Of a DNA stretch of 9,457 nucleotides, positions 1 to 6,294 are shown in pieces (positions within the stretch are counted from its first letter, which is position 1; every line of letters starts with the position of its first letter). The stretch spans positions 1 to 9,457 of the forward strand of contig JAEZJJ010000092.1 of NCBI GenBank assembly GCA_023436395.1. Reading direction: 5' to 3'. Position numbers and translations under genes: made by a program. The notes under the pieces were generated by a model that saw nothing but the letters and a program-made list of their open reading frames with translations, did not search any database and was not told the DNA's origin. Source of the stretch: Bacillota bacterium (lineage in GTDB: Bacteria > Bacillota > Clostridia > Lachnospirales > Cellulosilyticaceae).

Positions 1-89
1 GACTTCCACATTTTGTTAGATCTTCTATGAGAGTGGCTCACTTTAATACCAAAATGTACGTCTTTTGAACAAATTTCGCATTTTGCCAA
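1..89 (-). CDS. rpmB: 50S ribosomal protein L28, N-terminal part (runs off the window)
   Basis: The minus strand encodes a start of MAKCEICSKDVHFGIKVSHS followed by HRRSNKMWKS, which matches the L28 family: the conserved SHSHRRSN-W segment is intact. L28 is a protein of the large ribosomal subunit. Only 29 complete codons are present and the rest lies beyond base 1. The start is TTG at 89-87, chosen because a strong ribosome binding site (AAGGAGGTG, minus strand, 104-96) sits six bases upstream and because the family begins MAKC. The cysteines at residues 4 and 7 form a CxxC pair, the zinc-ribbon (C+) form of L28; the second CxxC expected for that form would lie outside the window. The gene is divergent from the Asp23-like gene, as it is from yloU in Bacillus and many clostridia. 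Confidence 0.93.
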   Translation of the reverse strand, partial: MAKCEICSKDVHFGIKVSHSHRRSNKMWK

Positions 90-132
90 TTTGAACACCT
101 CCTTGTCTTAAATCCGTGACATAACAAAGCTT

Positions 133-161
133 ATTTTAACAGATACTAGGACATATTGCAA
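133..161 (-). promoter_or_regulatory. Promoter of rpmB
   Basis: On the minus strand there is a -35 box TTGCAA (161-156), a 17-base spacer and a -10 box TAAAAT (138-133). TG one base before the -10 gives an extended -10. Transcription would start near base 127, leaving a leader of about 40 bases that contains only the ribosome binding site. This is a sequence match only. Confidence 0.7.
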
Positions 162-230
162 GTAGTAGGAGGTTTAATTTTTTGGAAAAGTTCATTTTAC
201 TATGATTTGAATGTATAAAGGCTTTTTTAT

Positions 231-259
231 TTGACGATGATGTGATATAATGATATAAA
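231..259 (+). promoter_or_regulatory. Promoter of the Asp23-like gene / fakA operon
   Basis: TTGACG (231-236) is followed after 17 bases by TATAAA (254-259), a good vegetative promoter match. A second possible -10 overlaps it: TATAAT at 246-251 preceded by TGA, an extended -10 without a good -35. Either would give a leader of roughly 40-50 bases before the ATG at 307. The sequence does not show which is used. Confidence 0.65.
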
Positions 260-306
260 ATTTTATTAAATTGAAATGAGTATGGACTAGATGAGGAGGT
301 CTATTT

Positions 307-666
307 ATGCCAAGTAATTTTTTAAATGAATATGGTCATATAATAATTAACGAAGAAGTTATTGCACAAATCAGTGGTGTAACAGCTACAGAGTGTTATG
401 GCGTAGTTGGCATGGCCGCTAGAAACGTAAAAGACGGTATTGTACATTTGTTAAAAGGTGAAAGTTTAACAAGGGGGATAGCCGTACGTTTAAATGAAAA
501 TAAAGCCAACATTGACTTTCATGTTATAGTCGAATACGGTACTAAGATTTCAGCTGTAGCAGATAACTTAATGAGTACAGTAAAATACAAAGTAAAAGAT
601 ACACTGGGTATTGAGGTGGAGAGCATTCGAATCTTCATTGAAGGTGTAAGAGTAGATAAAGAATAA
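307..666 (+). CDS. Asp23/Gls24 family envelope stress response protein (YloU-like)
   Basis: This 119-residue protein fits the Asp23/Gls24 (DUF322) family in length and pattern. It opens with an EYGHIIINEEVIAQI segment, then a conserved glycine-rich stretch GVVGMAA (residues about 33-39), an IDFHVIVEYG strand, and a C-terminal V-I-I-EGV strand. There is no signal peptide or membrane segment, so it should be cytoplasmic. Family members in staphylococci sit at the membrane and are linked to cell-envelope stress; the molecular role of the YloU branch is not established. The ATG is preceded by GAGGAGGT (293-300) at good spacing. It is the first gene after the plus-strand promoter and is followed 42 bases later by fakA, the same pair as yloU-yloV in Bacillus subtilis, so the two are probably co-transcribed. 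Confidence 0.88.
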   Translation: MPSNFLNEYGHIIINEEVIAQISGVTATECYGVVGMAARNVKDGIVHLLKGESLTRGIAVRLNENKANIDFHVIVEYGTKISAVADNLMSTVKYKVKDTLGIEVESIRIFIEGVRVDKE

Positions 667-708
667 TATTTTGTATAAGAACCTTTGTGGTTTGAGGAGG
701 CATATAAA

Positions 709-2358
709 GTGGAAGTTAGAACAATAGATGCAGCACAGCTTCAAGCAATGTTTATTGCAGGTGCTCAGCTGCTAGACGAAAAGAAGCAAATGGTTAATGA
801 GATGAATGTCTTTCCAGTACCAGATGGTGACACAGGAACCAATATGTCATTAACAATATTAGCAGCTGCTAAAGAAGTAGAGGCTATTCAAAAAGTAGAT
901 TATAGTAGTGTTGCAAAAGCAGCAGCTACTGGTTCATTAAGAGGTGCTAGAGGTAACTCAGGCGTTATCTTATCACAGCTTATTAGAGGCTTTGCAAAAA
1001 GCATCACAGAAAGTACAGAAGCTGGAGAAGAAATTGATACTGTAATCCTTGCAAATGCATTCCAAAGGGGTGTAGATACTGCTTATAAGGCAGTTATGAA
1101 ACCTAAAGAAGGAACTATTTTAACAGTTGCAAGAGAGATTGCCGTTAAGGGACTTGAATTAAGTCTTGAGACAGCAGATATGAATGTATTTATTGAAGGG
1201 ATATTAGCTCACGGTTATGAAACCCTTAATAAAACACCAGACATGCTTCCAGTATTAAAAGAAGCAGGTGTAGTAGATGCAGGTGGACAAGGTTTACTCT
1301 GTATCTTAGAAGGTGCAGCACGTGTTATTATTGAAAATCTGGAAATTGAAATCAAGAAATCAACAGTTGTGCCAAATGAATCAGCTTTTGCAGCTCTTAA
1401 AAACTTTAATACAGAGGATATTACCTTTGGTTACTGCACAGAGTTTATTGCAACAAAAATGCCAAATATGAACTATGATGAAAGTGAGCTTAAAGCCTAT
1501 CTTGAAAGTATAGGAGATAGTATTGTAGTTGTATCTGATGAGGAATATGTAAAAGTCCATGTTCATACAGATAACCCAGGACTTGCACTTCAAAAGGCAA
1601 TTGAATTTGGTGCACTTCATAATATTAAAATTGAAAATATGAGAGAACAACATTCTTCTATTTTCACTGAAGGTGAAGCAGTAAGCAATACACCTAAAAA
1701 AGAATTAGCTTTTGTATCCATTGCTGCAGGTAGTGGTATTGCAGAGATTATGACAAGTCTAGGAGTTGACCAAGTGATAGAAGGTGGTCAAACAATGAAT
1801 CCTAGTACAGAAGATATTTTAAAGGCTATTAAGGCTTGTCACGCAGAGAAGGTAGTTGTGCTCCCTAATAATAAAAATATTATTTTAGCAGCAGAGCAAG
1901 CAGCAGCTATTGAAGAAGAAACAAGTGTTTATGTATTACCAACAACAACAATGCCTCAAGGTATTTCAGCTATGATTGCCAAAGATGGCTATGAAGGTGA
2001 TATGGAAGCATTAATGGAAGATATGAAAGAAGCAATATCTAGTGTACAAACAGCTCAAATTACAATTGCTGTAAGAGACACAACATTAGAAGGTGAAAAT
2101 ATCGTAGAAGGTGAATACCTTGGTATGTTAGAAGGACGTATTGTGGTACACCACAAAGATTTAAAACTCACTTTCAATGAACTGCTTAAGAAAATGAAAG
2201 AAGATGCAGAAGTAATCACTGTTTATTACGGTGAAGAAATTACAGAAGAAGTTGCAAAGGACTATCAAAAAGATGCAGAGGCAATTTTTGAAGATGCAGA
2301 TATAGAACTTTACCATGGAAACCAACCTGTATATTATTTCATGATTTCTGCAGAATAA
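709..2358 (+). CDS. fakA: Fatty acid kinase catalytic subunit, DhaL (DAK2) domain, FakA/YloV
   Basis: In characterised relatives this protein uses ATP to phosphorylate a fatty acid bound to a separate DegV-family FakB protein, feeding exogenous fatty acids to phospholipid synthesis. No fakB is in this window. Visible features: the N-terminal DhaL kinase domain (residues about 1-200) has FPVPDGDTGTNM (35-46) with metal-binding aspartates D39 and D41, GARGNSG (79-85) and DAGGQG (190-195). The middle domain carries C243 in GYCTEF and H284/H286 in VHVHTD, spaced like the Cys-His-His metal site I recall for staphylococcal FakA. The C-terminal third resembles the DegV-like partner-binding domain. 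Length, 549 residues, is normal. An upstream in-frame TTG at 685 exists, but GAGGAGG (694-700) lies inside that extension and eight bases before the GTG at 709, which is therefore the start. The gene is also named yloV. Confidence 0.9.
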   Translation: MEVRTIDAAQLQAMFIAGAQLLDEKKQMVNEMNVFPVPDGDTGTNMSLTILAAAKEVEAIQKVDYSSVAKAAATGSLRGARGNSGVILSQLIRGFAKSITESTEAGEEIDTVILANAFQRGVDTAYKAVMKPKEGTILTVAREIAVKGLELSLETADMNVFIEGILAHGYETLNKTPDMLPVLKEAGVVDAGGQGLLCILEGAARVIIENLEIEIKKSTVVPNESAFAALKNFNTEDITFGYCTEFIATKMPNMNYDESELKAYLESIGDSIVVVSDEEYVKVHVHTDNPGLALQKAIEFGALHNIKIENMREQHSSIFTEGEAVSNTPKKELAFVSIAAGSGIAEIMTSLGVDQVIEGGQTMNPSTEDILKAIKACHAEKVVVLPNNKNIILAAEQAAAIEEETSVYVLPTTTMPQGISAMIAKDGYEGDMEALMEDMKEAISSVQTAQITIAVRDTTLEGENIVEGEYLGMLEGRIVVHHKDLKLTFNELLKKMKEDAEVITVYYGEEITEEVAKDYQKDAEAIFEDADIELYHGNQPVYYFMISAE

Positions 2359-2367
2359 GCATAGACT

Positions 2368-2409
2368 AAAAGGCAATTCCATGTATGAGGCGTGGAGATT
2401 GCCTTTTTT
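2368..2409 (+). terminator. Rho-independent terminator after fakA
   Basis: The arm AAAAGGCAATTCC (2368-2380) pairs with GGAGATTGCCTTTT (2393-2406), with ten continuous base pairs at the base, a one-base bulge, then three more pairs. The loop is 12 bases and the 3' arm runs into a T tract (2403-2409). It lies only six bases before the ribosome binding site of recG, so it either ends the fakA transcript or limits readthrough into recG. Confidence 0.8.
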
Positions 2410-2427
2410 ATTGATAGGAGGTAACAA

Positions 2428-4491
2428 ATGCTTTTAAGTGATCCAATTGAAGAACTTAAAGGAGTAGGAGAAAAGGTTGGTGAAAAGCTGAGAAAATTGG
2501 GAATCCATACGCTAGGAGATATGATTGAACATTATCCTAGAGAATACGAAGACCGAAGAGTGATTACCCCTCTTGCCAGTTGTGAACTAGATGAACCTCA
2601 AAATGTGCTAGTTACAGTATGTAGTAAGCCACAAGTGACTAAAAAGGGAAATAAAATTATTGTAAGTTTTCGTGTCAAAGATGAAACAAGTAGCATTATG
2701 GTGACTTTTTTTGGACAAGCTTATATGAGAAATAATTTTGTGATGGGTGAGAAGTACTTGCTCTATGGCAAAATTAAGCATAAATATGGCCAACTAGAGA
2801 TGGATTCACCAGAGTATCAAAAGGTGGGAGATCCATCAAGACTAAACACCGTAGCTAAAATTACACCTATTTACCCTGCTACTCAAAAACTATCTCAGAA
2901 GGTGATTAGGGGACTTATCGAACGCTGCTTAGAGGAAGTACTTCCTCAAGTAGAAGAACCACTTCCAGAACGTATTATTAAGCAGTACCATTTAGTCAGT
3001 AAGCAGGAAGCTTTAAGAGGCATTCATTTCCCTAAGGACTCCCAGCATTTTATGGAAGCTAGAAAAAGGCTTGTATTTGAAGAGCTTTTTATGCTTCAAC
3101 TGTCGCTTTACCAACTAAAGGCAGACTTTGCAACAAAGCTTATGGGTATTGCACATGGTATTACCCCTGAACTAAAAGCTTTTATGGACACTTTACCTTT
3201 TGAATTAACAGGTGCACAAAAAAGAGTGATGCGTGAAATTGTAAATGATATGAAAAGCCCCTATGCCATGAATCGTCTGGTGCAAGGTGATGTAGGTTCA
3301 GGAAAGACGGTTATTGCAGCTATAAGCTTATTCTTAGCAGTAAAGGATGGATTCCAAGGGGCTCTGATGGCGCCTACGGAAGTTCTTGTGGTACAACACT
3401 ATGAGTTTGTTAAAGAGATTATGGCACCTTTTGGAATTAAGGTAGGGCTTTTGACAGGGTCTACAACTGCCAAGCAAAAAAGAGAACTATTGGCAGCGGT
3501 TAAAAATAATGAGATAGATATTATTGTAGGCACTCACGCACTCATAGAAGATAATGTGGAAATTCCCAGGTTAGGTCTAGTTATTACAGATGAGCAACAT
3601 CGTTTTGGGGTAAGACAACGTCTTAAATTAACGGAAAAAGGAATGTTGCCAGATGTGATGGTTATGACAGCCACACCTATTCCTAGGACCCTAGCACTTA
3701 TTTTATATGGTGATATGGATATATCTATTATTGATGAATTACCACCAGGTAGACAACCTATTCGTACAAATGCAGTGGATTCAGCGTATCATCCACGTAT
3801 TTATCGATTTATTGAAAAGCAGATTGAGGAAGGCAGACAATGCTATATCATTTGCCCTATGGTAGAAGACAATGAAAAGATAAGTGAACTTAAGAATGTT
3901 GTAGAATACACGGAGTATTTAAGAACACAGGTGTTTCCTCATATACCGATTGCCTATTTACATGGCAAGATGAAACCAAAAGAAAAGAATGAAATCATGG
4001 CGCAGTTTGCAAAAGCAGAAACAAAGATTTTAGTATCTACCACAGTGATTGAAGTAGGTGTCAATGTTCCTAATGCTACCATTATATTAATTGAAAATGC
4101 TGAGCGCTTTGGGCTAGCCCAGCTTCATCAATTAAGAGGACGGGTAGGGCGTGGTAAGCATCAATCCTTCTGTGTGTTAGTAAGCGATTCAAAAAATAAG
4201 GTCACAAGAAAAAGACTTAAAATCATGGAAGAAAGTACAGATGGTTTTGTCATTGCTGAGACAGACCTTAAACTGAGAGGTCCTGGGGAATTCTTTGGAA
4301 CGAAACAACATGGTCTTCCAGAAATGAAGATCGCCAACCTTTATACCGATGCTAAAGTATTAAATGAGGTACAAGGGTGTGTGAAAAATTTACTTGCCAT
4401 GGACCCTCATTTAGATGAAGCACAAAATAATGGCTTGCTATTGGAGATTCAAGCAAGATTAAATGAGCAAAGCTTGCATAATGCGCTATAA
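2428..4491 (+). CDS. recG: ATP-dependent DNA helicase RecG
   Basis: RecG is a double-strand DNA translocase that remodels stalled replication forks and branched recombination intermediates in the cytoplasm. The 687 residues match the family's usual length. The N-terminal wedge region contains the helix-hairpin-like opening (DPIEELKGVGEKVGEKL) and an OB-fold (about residues 60-150). The helicase core shows Walker A GDVGSGKT (287-294), the RecG-type DEQH box (388-391) followed by RFG, MTATPIPRT (413-421) and the arginine-finger motif QLRGRVGRG (568-576). The TDLKLRGPGEFFGTKQHG block near the C terminus is typical of RecG. The ATG has AGGAGGT (2415-2421 region) seven bases upstream. A terminator-like hairpin precedes it, and rsmD follows after 48 bases. 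No defects are seen. Confidence 0.97.
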   Translation: MLLSDPIEELKGVGEKVGEKLRKLGIHTLGDMIEHYPREYEDRRVITPLASCELDEPQNVLVTVCSKPQVTKKGNKIIVSFRVKDETSSIMVTFFGQAYMRNNFVMGEKYLLYGKIKHKYGQLEMDSPEYQKVGDPSRLNTVAKITPIYPATQKLSQKVIRGLIERCLEEVLPQVEEPLPERIIKQYHLVSKQEALRGIHFPKDSQHFMEARKRLVFEELFMLQLSLYQLKADFATKLMGIAHGITPELKAFMDTLPFELTGAQKRVMREIVNDMKSPYAMNRLVQGDVGSGKTVIAAISLFLAVKDGFQGALMAPTEVLVVQHYEFVKEIMAPFGIKVGLLTGSTTAKQKRELLAAVKNNEIDIIVGTHALIEDNVEIPRLGLVITDEQHRFGVRQRLKLTEKGMLPDVMVMTATPIPRTLALILYGDMDISIIDELPPGRQPIRTNAVDSAYHPRIYRFIEKQIEEGRQCYIICPMVEDNEKISELKNVVEYTEYLRTQVFPHIPIAYLHGKMKPKEKNEIMAQFAKAETKILVSTTVIEVGVNVPNATIILIENAERFGLAQLHQLRGRVGRGKHQSFCVLVSDSKNKVTRKRLKIMEESTDGFVIAETDLKLRGPGEFFGTKQHGLPEMKIANLYTDAKVLNEVQGCVKNLLAMDPHLDEAQNNGLLLEIQARLNEQSLHNAL

Positions 4492-4539
4492 TAGTTTTAT
4501 AAATGAAGCAGAATAAGAGTGAAGATAAGGAGAATAAGC

Positions 4540-5082
4540 GTGAGAGTAATCAGTGGTCGTTGTAGAGGAACACATCTTGAAGCACCAGAAGGGCAAAATA
4601 CAAGGCCTACTACAGATAGAATAAAAGAAACGTTATTTAATATGATTGCCTTTGATATGCCAGAATGTGAATTCCTGGATTTATTTAGTGGAAGTGGCGC
4701 AATGGCAATTGAGTGTTTAAGCCGTGGGGGGAGTAGAGCAGTATTAGTAGAAAAAGATGCTACAGCATTAGCCTGTATTGAGCGTAATTTAGAGAAAACT
4801 CGCTTGAAATCTGGGGCCACAGTGCTTAGGGAGGATGTATTTAAAGCTTTAGATAAAATAGAAGGACAACAGTTTGATGTCATTTTTATGGATCCGCCAT
4901 ATGCTCTTGAAAATATAGAACAAATCCTAAAAATATTGGCAGAAAAAGCATTTTTAAAAGAAGAAGGTTATATTATTCTTGAAAGAAGTACAAAGAGTAT
5001 TGTAAAGTTACCTCAAAATTTGGTATTATGGAAAGAAAAGCAGTATAAAACAACAACACTTAGTTTTATTAAGAAGGGATAA
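4540..5082 (+). CDS. rsmD: 16S rRNA (guanine-N2-)-methyltransferase RsmD
   Basis: RsmD uses S-adenosylmethionine to methylate N2 of G966 (E. coli numbering) of 16S rRNA during small-subunit assembly. The 180-residue protein begins MRVISGRCRGTHLEAPEG and continues NTRPTTDRIKETLFN, the family signature. The Rossmann-fold cofactor site LDLFSGSGA is at residues 46-54 and the catalytic DPPY motif, diagnostic for amino-methyltransferases of this kind, is at 118-121. An upstream in-frame GTG (4519) would add seven residues, but AAGGAG (4527-4532) lies within that extension and seven bases before the GTG at 4540, and family members start with MRVI. It lies 48 bases after recG and only five bases before coaD, the common rsmD-coaD pairing, so all are likely on one transcript. 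Confidence 0.94.
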   Translation: MRVISGRCRGTHLEAPEGQNTRPTTDRIKETLFNMIAFDMPECEFLDLFSGSGAMAIECLSRGGSRAVLVEKDATALACIERNLEKTRLKSGATVLREDVFKALDKIEGQQFDVIFMDPPYALENIEQILKILAEKAFLKEEGYIILERSTKSIVKLPQNLVLWKEKQYKTTTLSFIKKG

Positions 5083-5087
5083 CAAAA

Positions 5088-5561
5088 GTGAAACGAGGGA
5101 TATATCCAGGAAGCTTTGATCCAATGACTAATGGACATCTAGATATTATTACAAGAGCTACAACACTTGTAGATGAACTGATTGTAGCGGTGCTTACAAA
5201 TCCTAAAAAAGGGGCAGGGTTGCTAACTGTAGAGGAACGCATTGCTGTGATGAAAGAAGCAACTAAACATTTAAACAATGTAAAGATTGAAAGTTTTTCA
5301 GGATTACTTGTAGATTTTGCTAAATGCAAGGAAGCTGGAATCATTATTAGGGGACTTCGCAATGGTTCAGACTTTGAACAAGAAATGAATATGGCACAAA
5401 TTAATAGTAGTTTGCTGAAAGGTTTAGAGACAGTTTTTTTGATGACAGCGCCACAACATGCCTTTATGAGTTCTAGTGCTGTAAGGGAAATTACTCGCTT
5501 TGGAGGTGAGTATGAACCTTTTGTACCAGAACCAGTGGCAAAGCAATTAAAAAATAAGTAA
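5088..5561 (+). CDS. coaD: Pantetheine-phosphate adenylyltransferase (CoaD)
   Basis: CoaD joins 4'-phosphopantetheine and ATP to give dephospho-CoA, the penultimate step of coenzyme A synthesis. The 157-residue protein is close to the usual 160. It shows the nucleotidyltransferase opening GIYPGSFDPMTNGHLDII, with the T/HxGH motif at T14-H17, the RGLRNGSDFEQEMNMAQIN segment that shapes the active site, and the second nucleotide motif SSSAVRE (128-134). The last is usually ISSS and here reads MSSS, a minor change. The GTG start follows an AAGGG-type ribosome binding site (5075-5079) inside the end of rsmD. Spacing is five bases from rsmD, and the next reading frame begins directly at its stop codon, so it belongs to the same operon. 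Confidence 0.96.
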   Translation: MKRGIYPGSFDPMTNGHLDIITRATTLVDELIVAVLTNPKKGAGLLTVEERIAVMKEATKHLNNVKIESFSGLLVDFAKCKEAGIIIRGLRNGSDFEQEMNMAQINSSLLKGLETVFLMTAPQHAFMSSSAVREITRFGGEYEPFVPEPVAKQLKNK

Positions 5562-5576
5562 ATGGGGGTAGACAAA

Positions 5577-6119
5577 GTGGAAAATGCAAGATGTGGTGAA
5601 ATTGCACTTTTATTAGATCAGTTAGAAGATTTAATTGATGAAGGTAAAACTAACTTTTTGTCAGGAAAAATTTCTATTGAGAAGGAAACGATGGTTGAGC
5701 TCATTAGGGAGATTAGGCTTAAGCTTCCTACAGAAGTACAGCAATCTGTATGGATTGTTGAAGAGAGAGCTAAAATCCTTTCAGAGGCACAAAAAGAGGC
5801 ATACCTTATTGTGGAAGAAGCTAGAGAACAAGCACAAAGTTTAATTGAAAAAAATGAGATTACACAATTTGCGAGAGAACGTGCAGCATGTATTATTGAA
5901 ACCGCAAAAGAAGATGCTAAACAAATTCATAGAGGTTCCGTTGAGTATGCACAAGATACTTGTCGTGATATGGAGCAGCATCTTAAAGATACATTAGAAG
6001 CAGTTCATTCTGAAGTGCAAATTTTTGAAGCCCATATTATGGATATGCTTCGCCAAGTGTATGACAATAGGCAAGAACTTAAAGAGATGGGTATACAAAT
6101 TGAAAATGCTGCAGAGTGA
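5577..6119 (+). CDS. Uncharacterised coiled-coil protein, V-ATPase-subunit/DivIVA-like
   Basis: This 180-residue protein is mostly long amphipathic helix, rich in Glu, Lys, Ala and Gln, with no signal peptide, membrane segment or catalytic motif. A short N-terminal helical segment (about 8-22, LLLDQLEDLIDE) is followed by a G/S-containing turn, a helix with LIREIRLKLP (42-51), then a nearly unbroken helix from about 53 to 117. RGS (119-121) breaks it before a second long helix to the end. Proteins of this type occur near coaD in Lachnospiraceae and are often labelled ATPase or V-ATPase-subunit-like because of coiled-coil similarity; I see no nucleotide-binding motif supporting that. The ATG at 5562 abuts the coaD stop, but GGGGGT (5564-5569) is well placed for the GTG at 5577, so I chose the latter. 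It is the last gene before a strong terminator. Function is unknown. Confidence 0.78.
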   Translation: MENARCGEIALLLDQLEDLIDEGKTNFLSGKISIEKETMVELIREIRLKLPTEVQQSVWIVEERAKILSEAQKEAYLIVEEAREQAQSLIEKNEITQFARERAACIIETAKEDAKQIHRGSVEYAQDTCRDMEQHLKDTLEAVHSEVQIFEAHIMDMLRQVYDNRQELKEMGIQIENAAE

Positions 6120-6133
6120 TTTTATAAAATAGT

Positions 6134-6164
6134 AAAAATAACACCAGTGGTGTTATTTTTTTTT
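6134..6164 (+). terminator. Strong Rho-independent terminator ending the recG-rsmD-coaD unit
   Basis: A perfect 12-base-pair stem (6134-6145 with 6149-6160) has a three-base loop AGT and runs into nine consecutive T residues (6156-6164). The 5' arm begins with five A residues, so it could also work on the opposite strand. It begins 14 bases after the stop codon of the coiled-coil gene. Confidence 0.93.
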
Positions 6165-6216
6165 GATTTCCTCACATAATAATAGAATAAGAGTTGATAG
6201 GAAGATGGTTTATACA

Positions 6217-6230
6217 TAGACAAATGTCTA
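6217..6230. repeat. Short palindrome overlapping the -35 box
   Basis: TAGACA and TGTCTA form six-base inverted arms separated by two A residues. The repeat covers the whole -35 element and the first bases of the spacer, a position where a dimeric repressor would block RNA polymerase. No regulator is encoded nearby, and a six-base palindrome can arise by chance in AT-rich DNA. Confidence 0.4.
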
Positions 6231-6245
6231 GCAAATGCCTATAAT
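6217..6245 (+). promoter_or_regulatory. Promoter of the M16C peptidase gene
   Basis: TAGACA (6217-6222), five of six bases of the -35 consensus, is followed after 17 bases by a perfect TATAAT (6240-6245). Transcription would start near 6252, giving a leader of about 43 bases before the GTG at 6295. The -35 box is one arm of an inverted repeat (6217-6230). Confidence 0.75.
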
Positions 6246-6294
6246 AAAAGTACTGACTATATCAACCAATTTATATGTATTAGGAGGGGAAGCT

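Noticed and set aside
168..205. GGAGG followed by a TTG-started seven-codon frame (MEKFILL) on the plus strand upstream of the Asp23-like gene
   Set aside because: It lies upstream of the plus-strand promoter at 231-259 and no other promoter for it is evident, so it is probably not transcribed; a frame this short is expected by chance.
682..695. Small hairpin AACC-TTTGT-GGTT just before the fakA ribosome binding site
   Set aside because: Only four base pairs; too weak to argue for a regulatory structure.
1381..1653. Minus-strand open frame inside fakA
   Set aside because: It lies wholly antisense to a well-supported gene, has no ribosome binding site and resembles no family; it is a shadow frame.
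4497..4883. Minus-strand open frame of 128 codons over rsmD
   Set aside because: It is antisense to the conserved methyltransferase motifs of rsmD, with low-complexity composition and no start signals.
5069..5575. Minus-strand open frame of 168 codons covering coaD
   Set aside because: It mirrors the entire coaD gene, is serine/threonine/proline-rich as antisense frames often are, and lacks a ribosome binding site or promoter.
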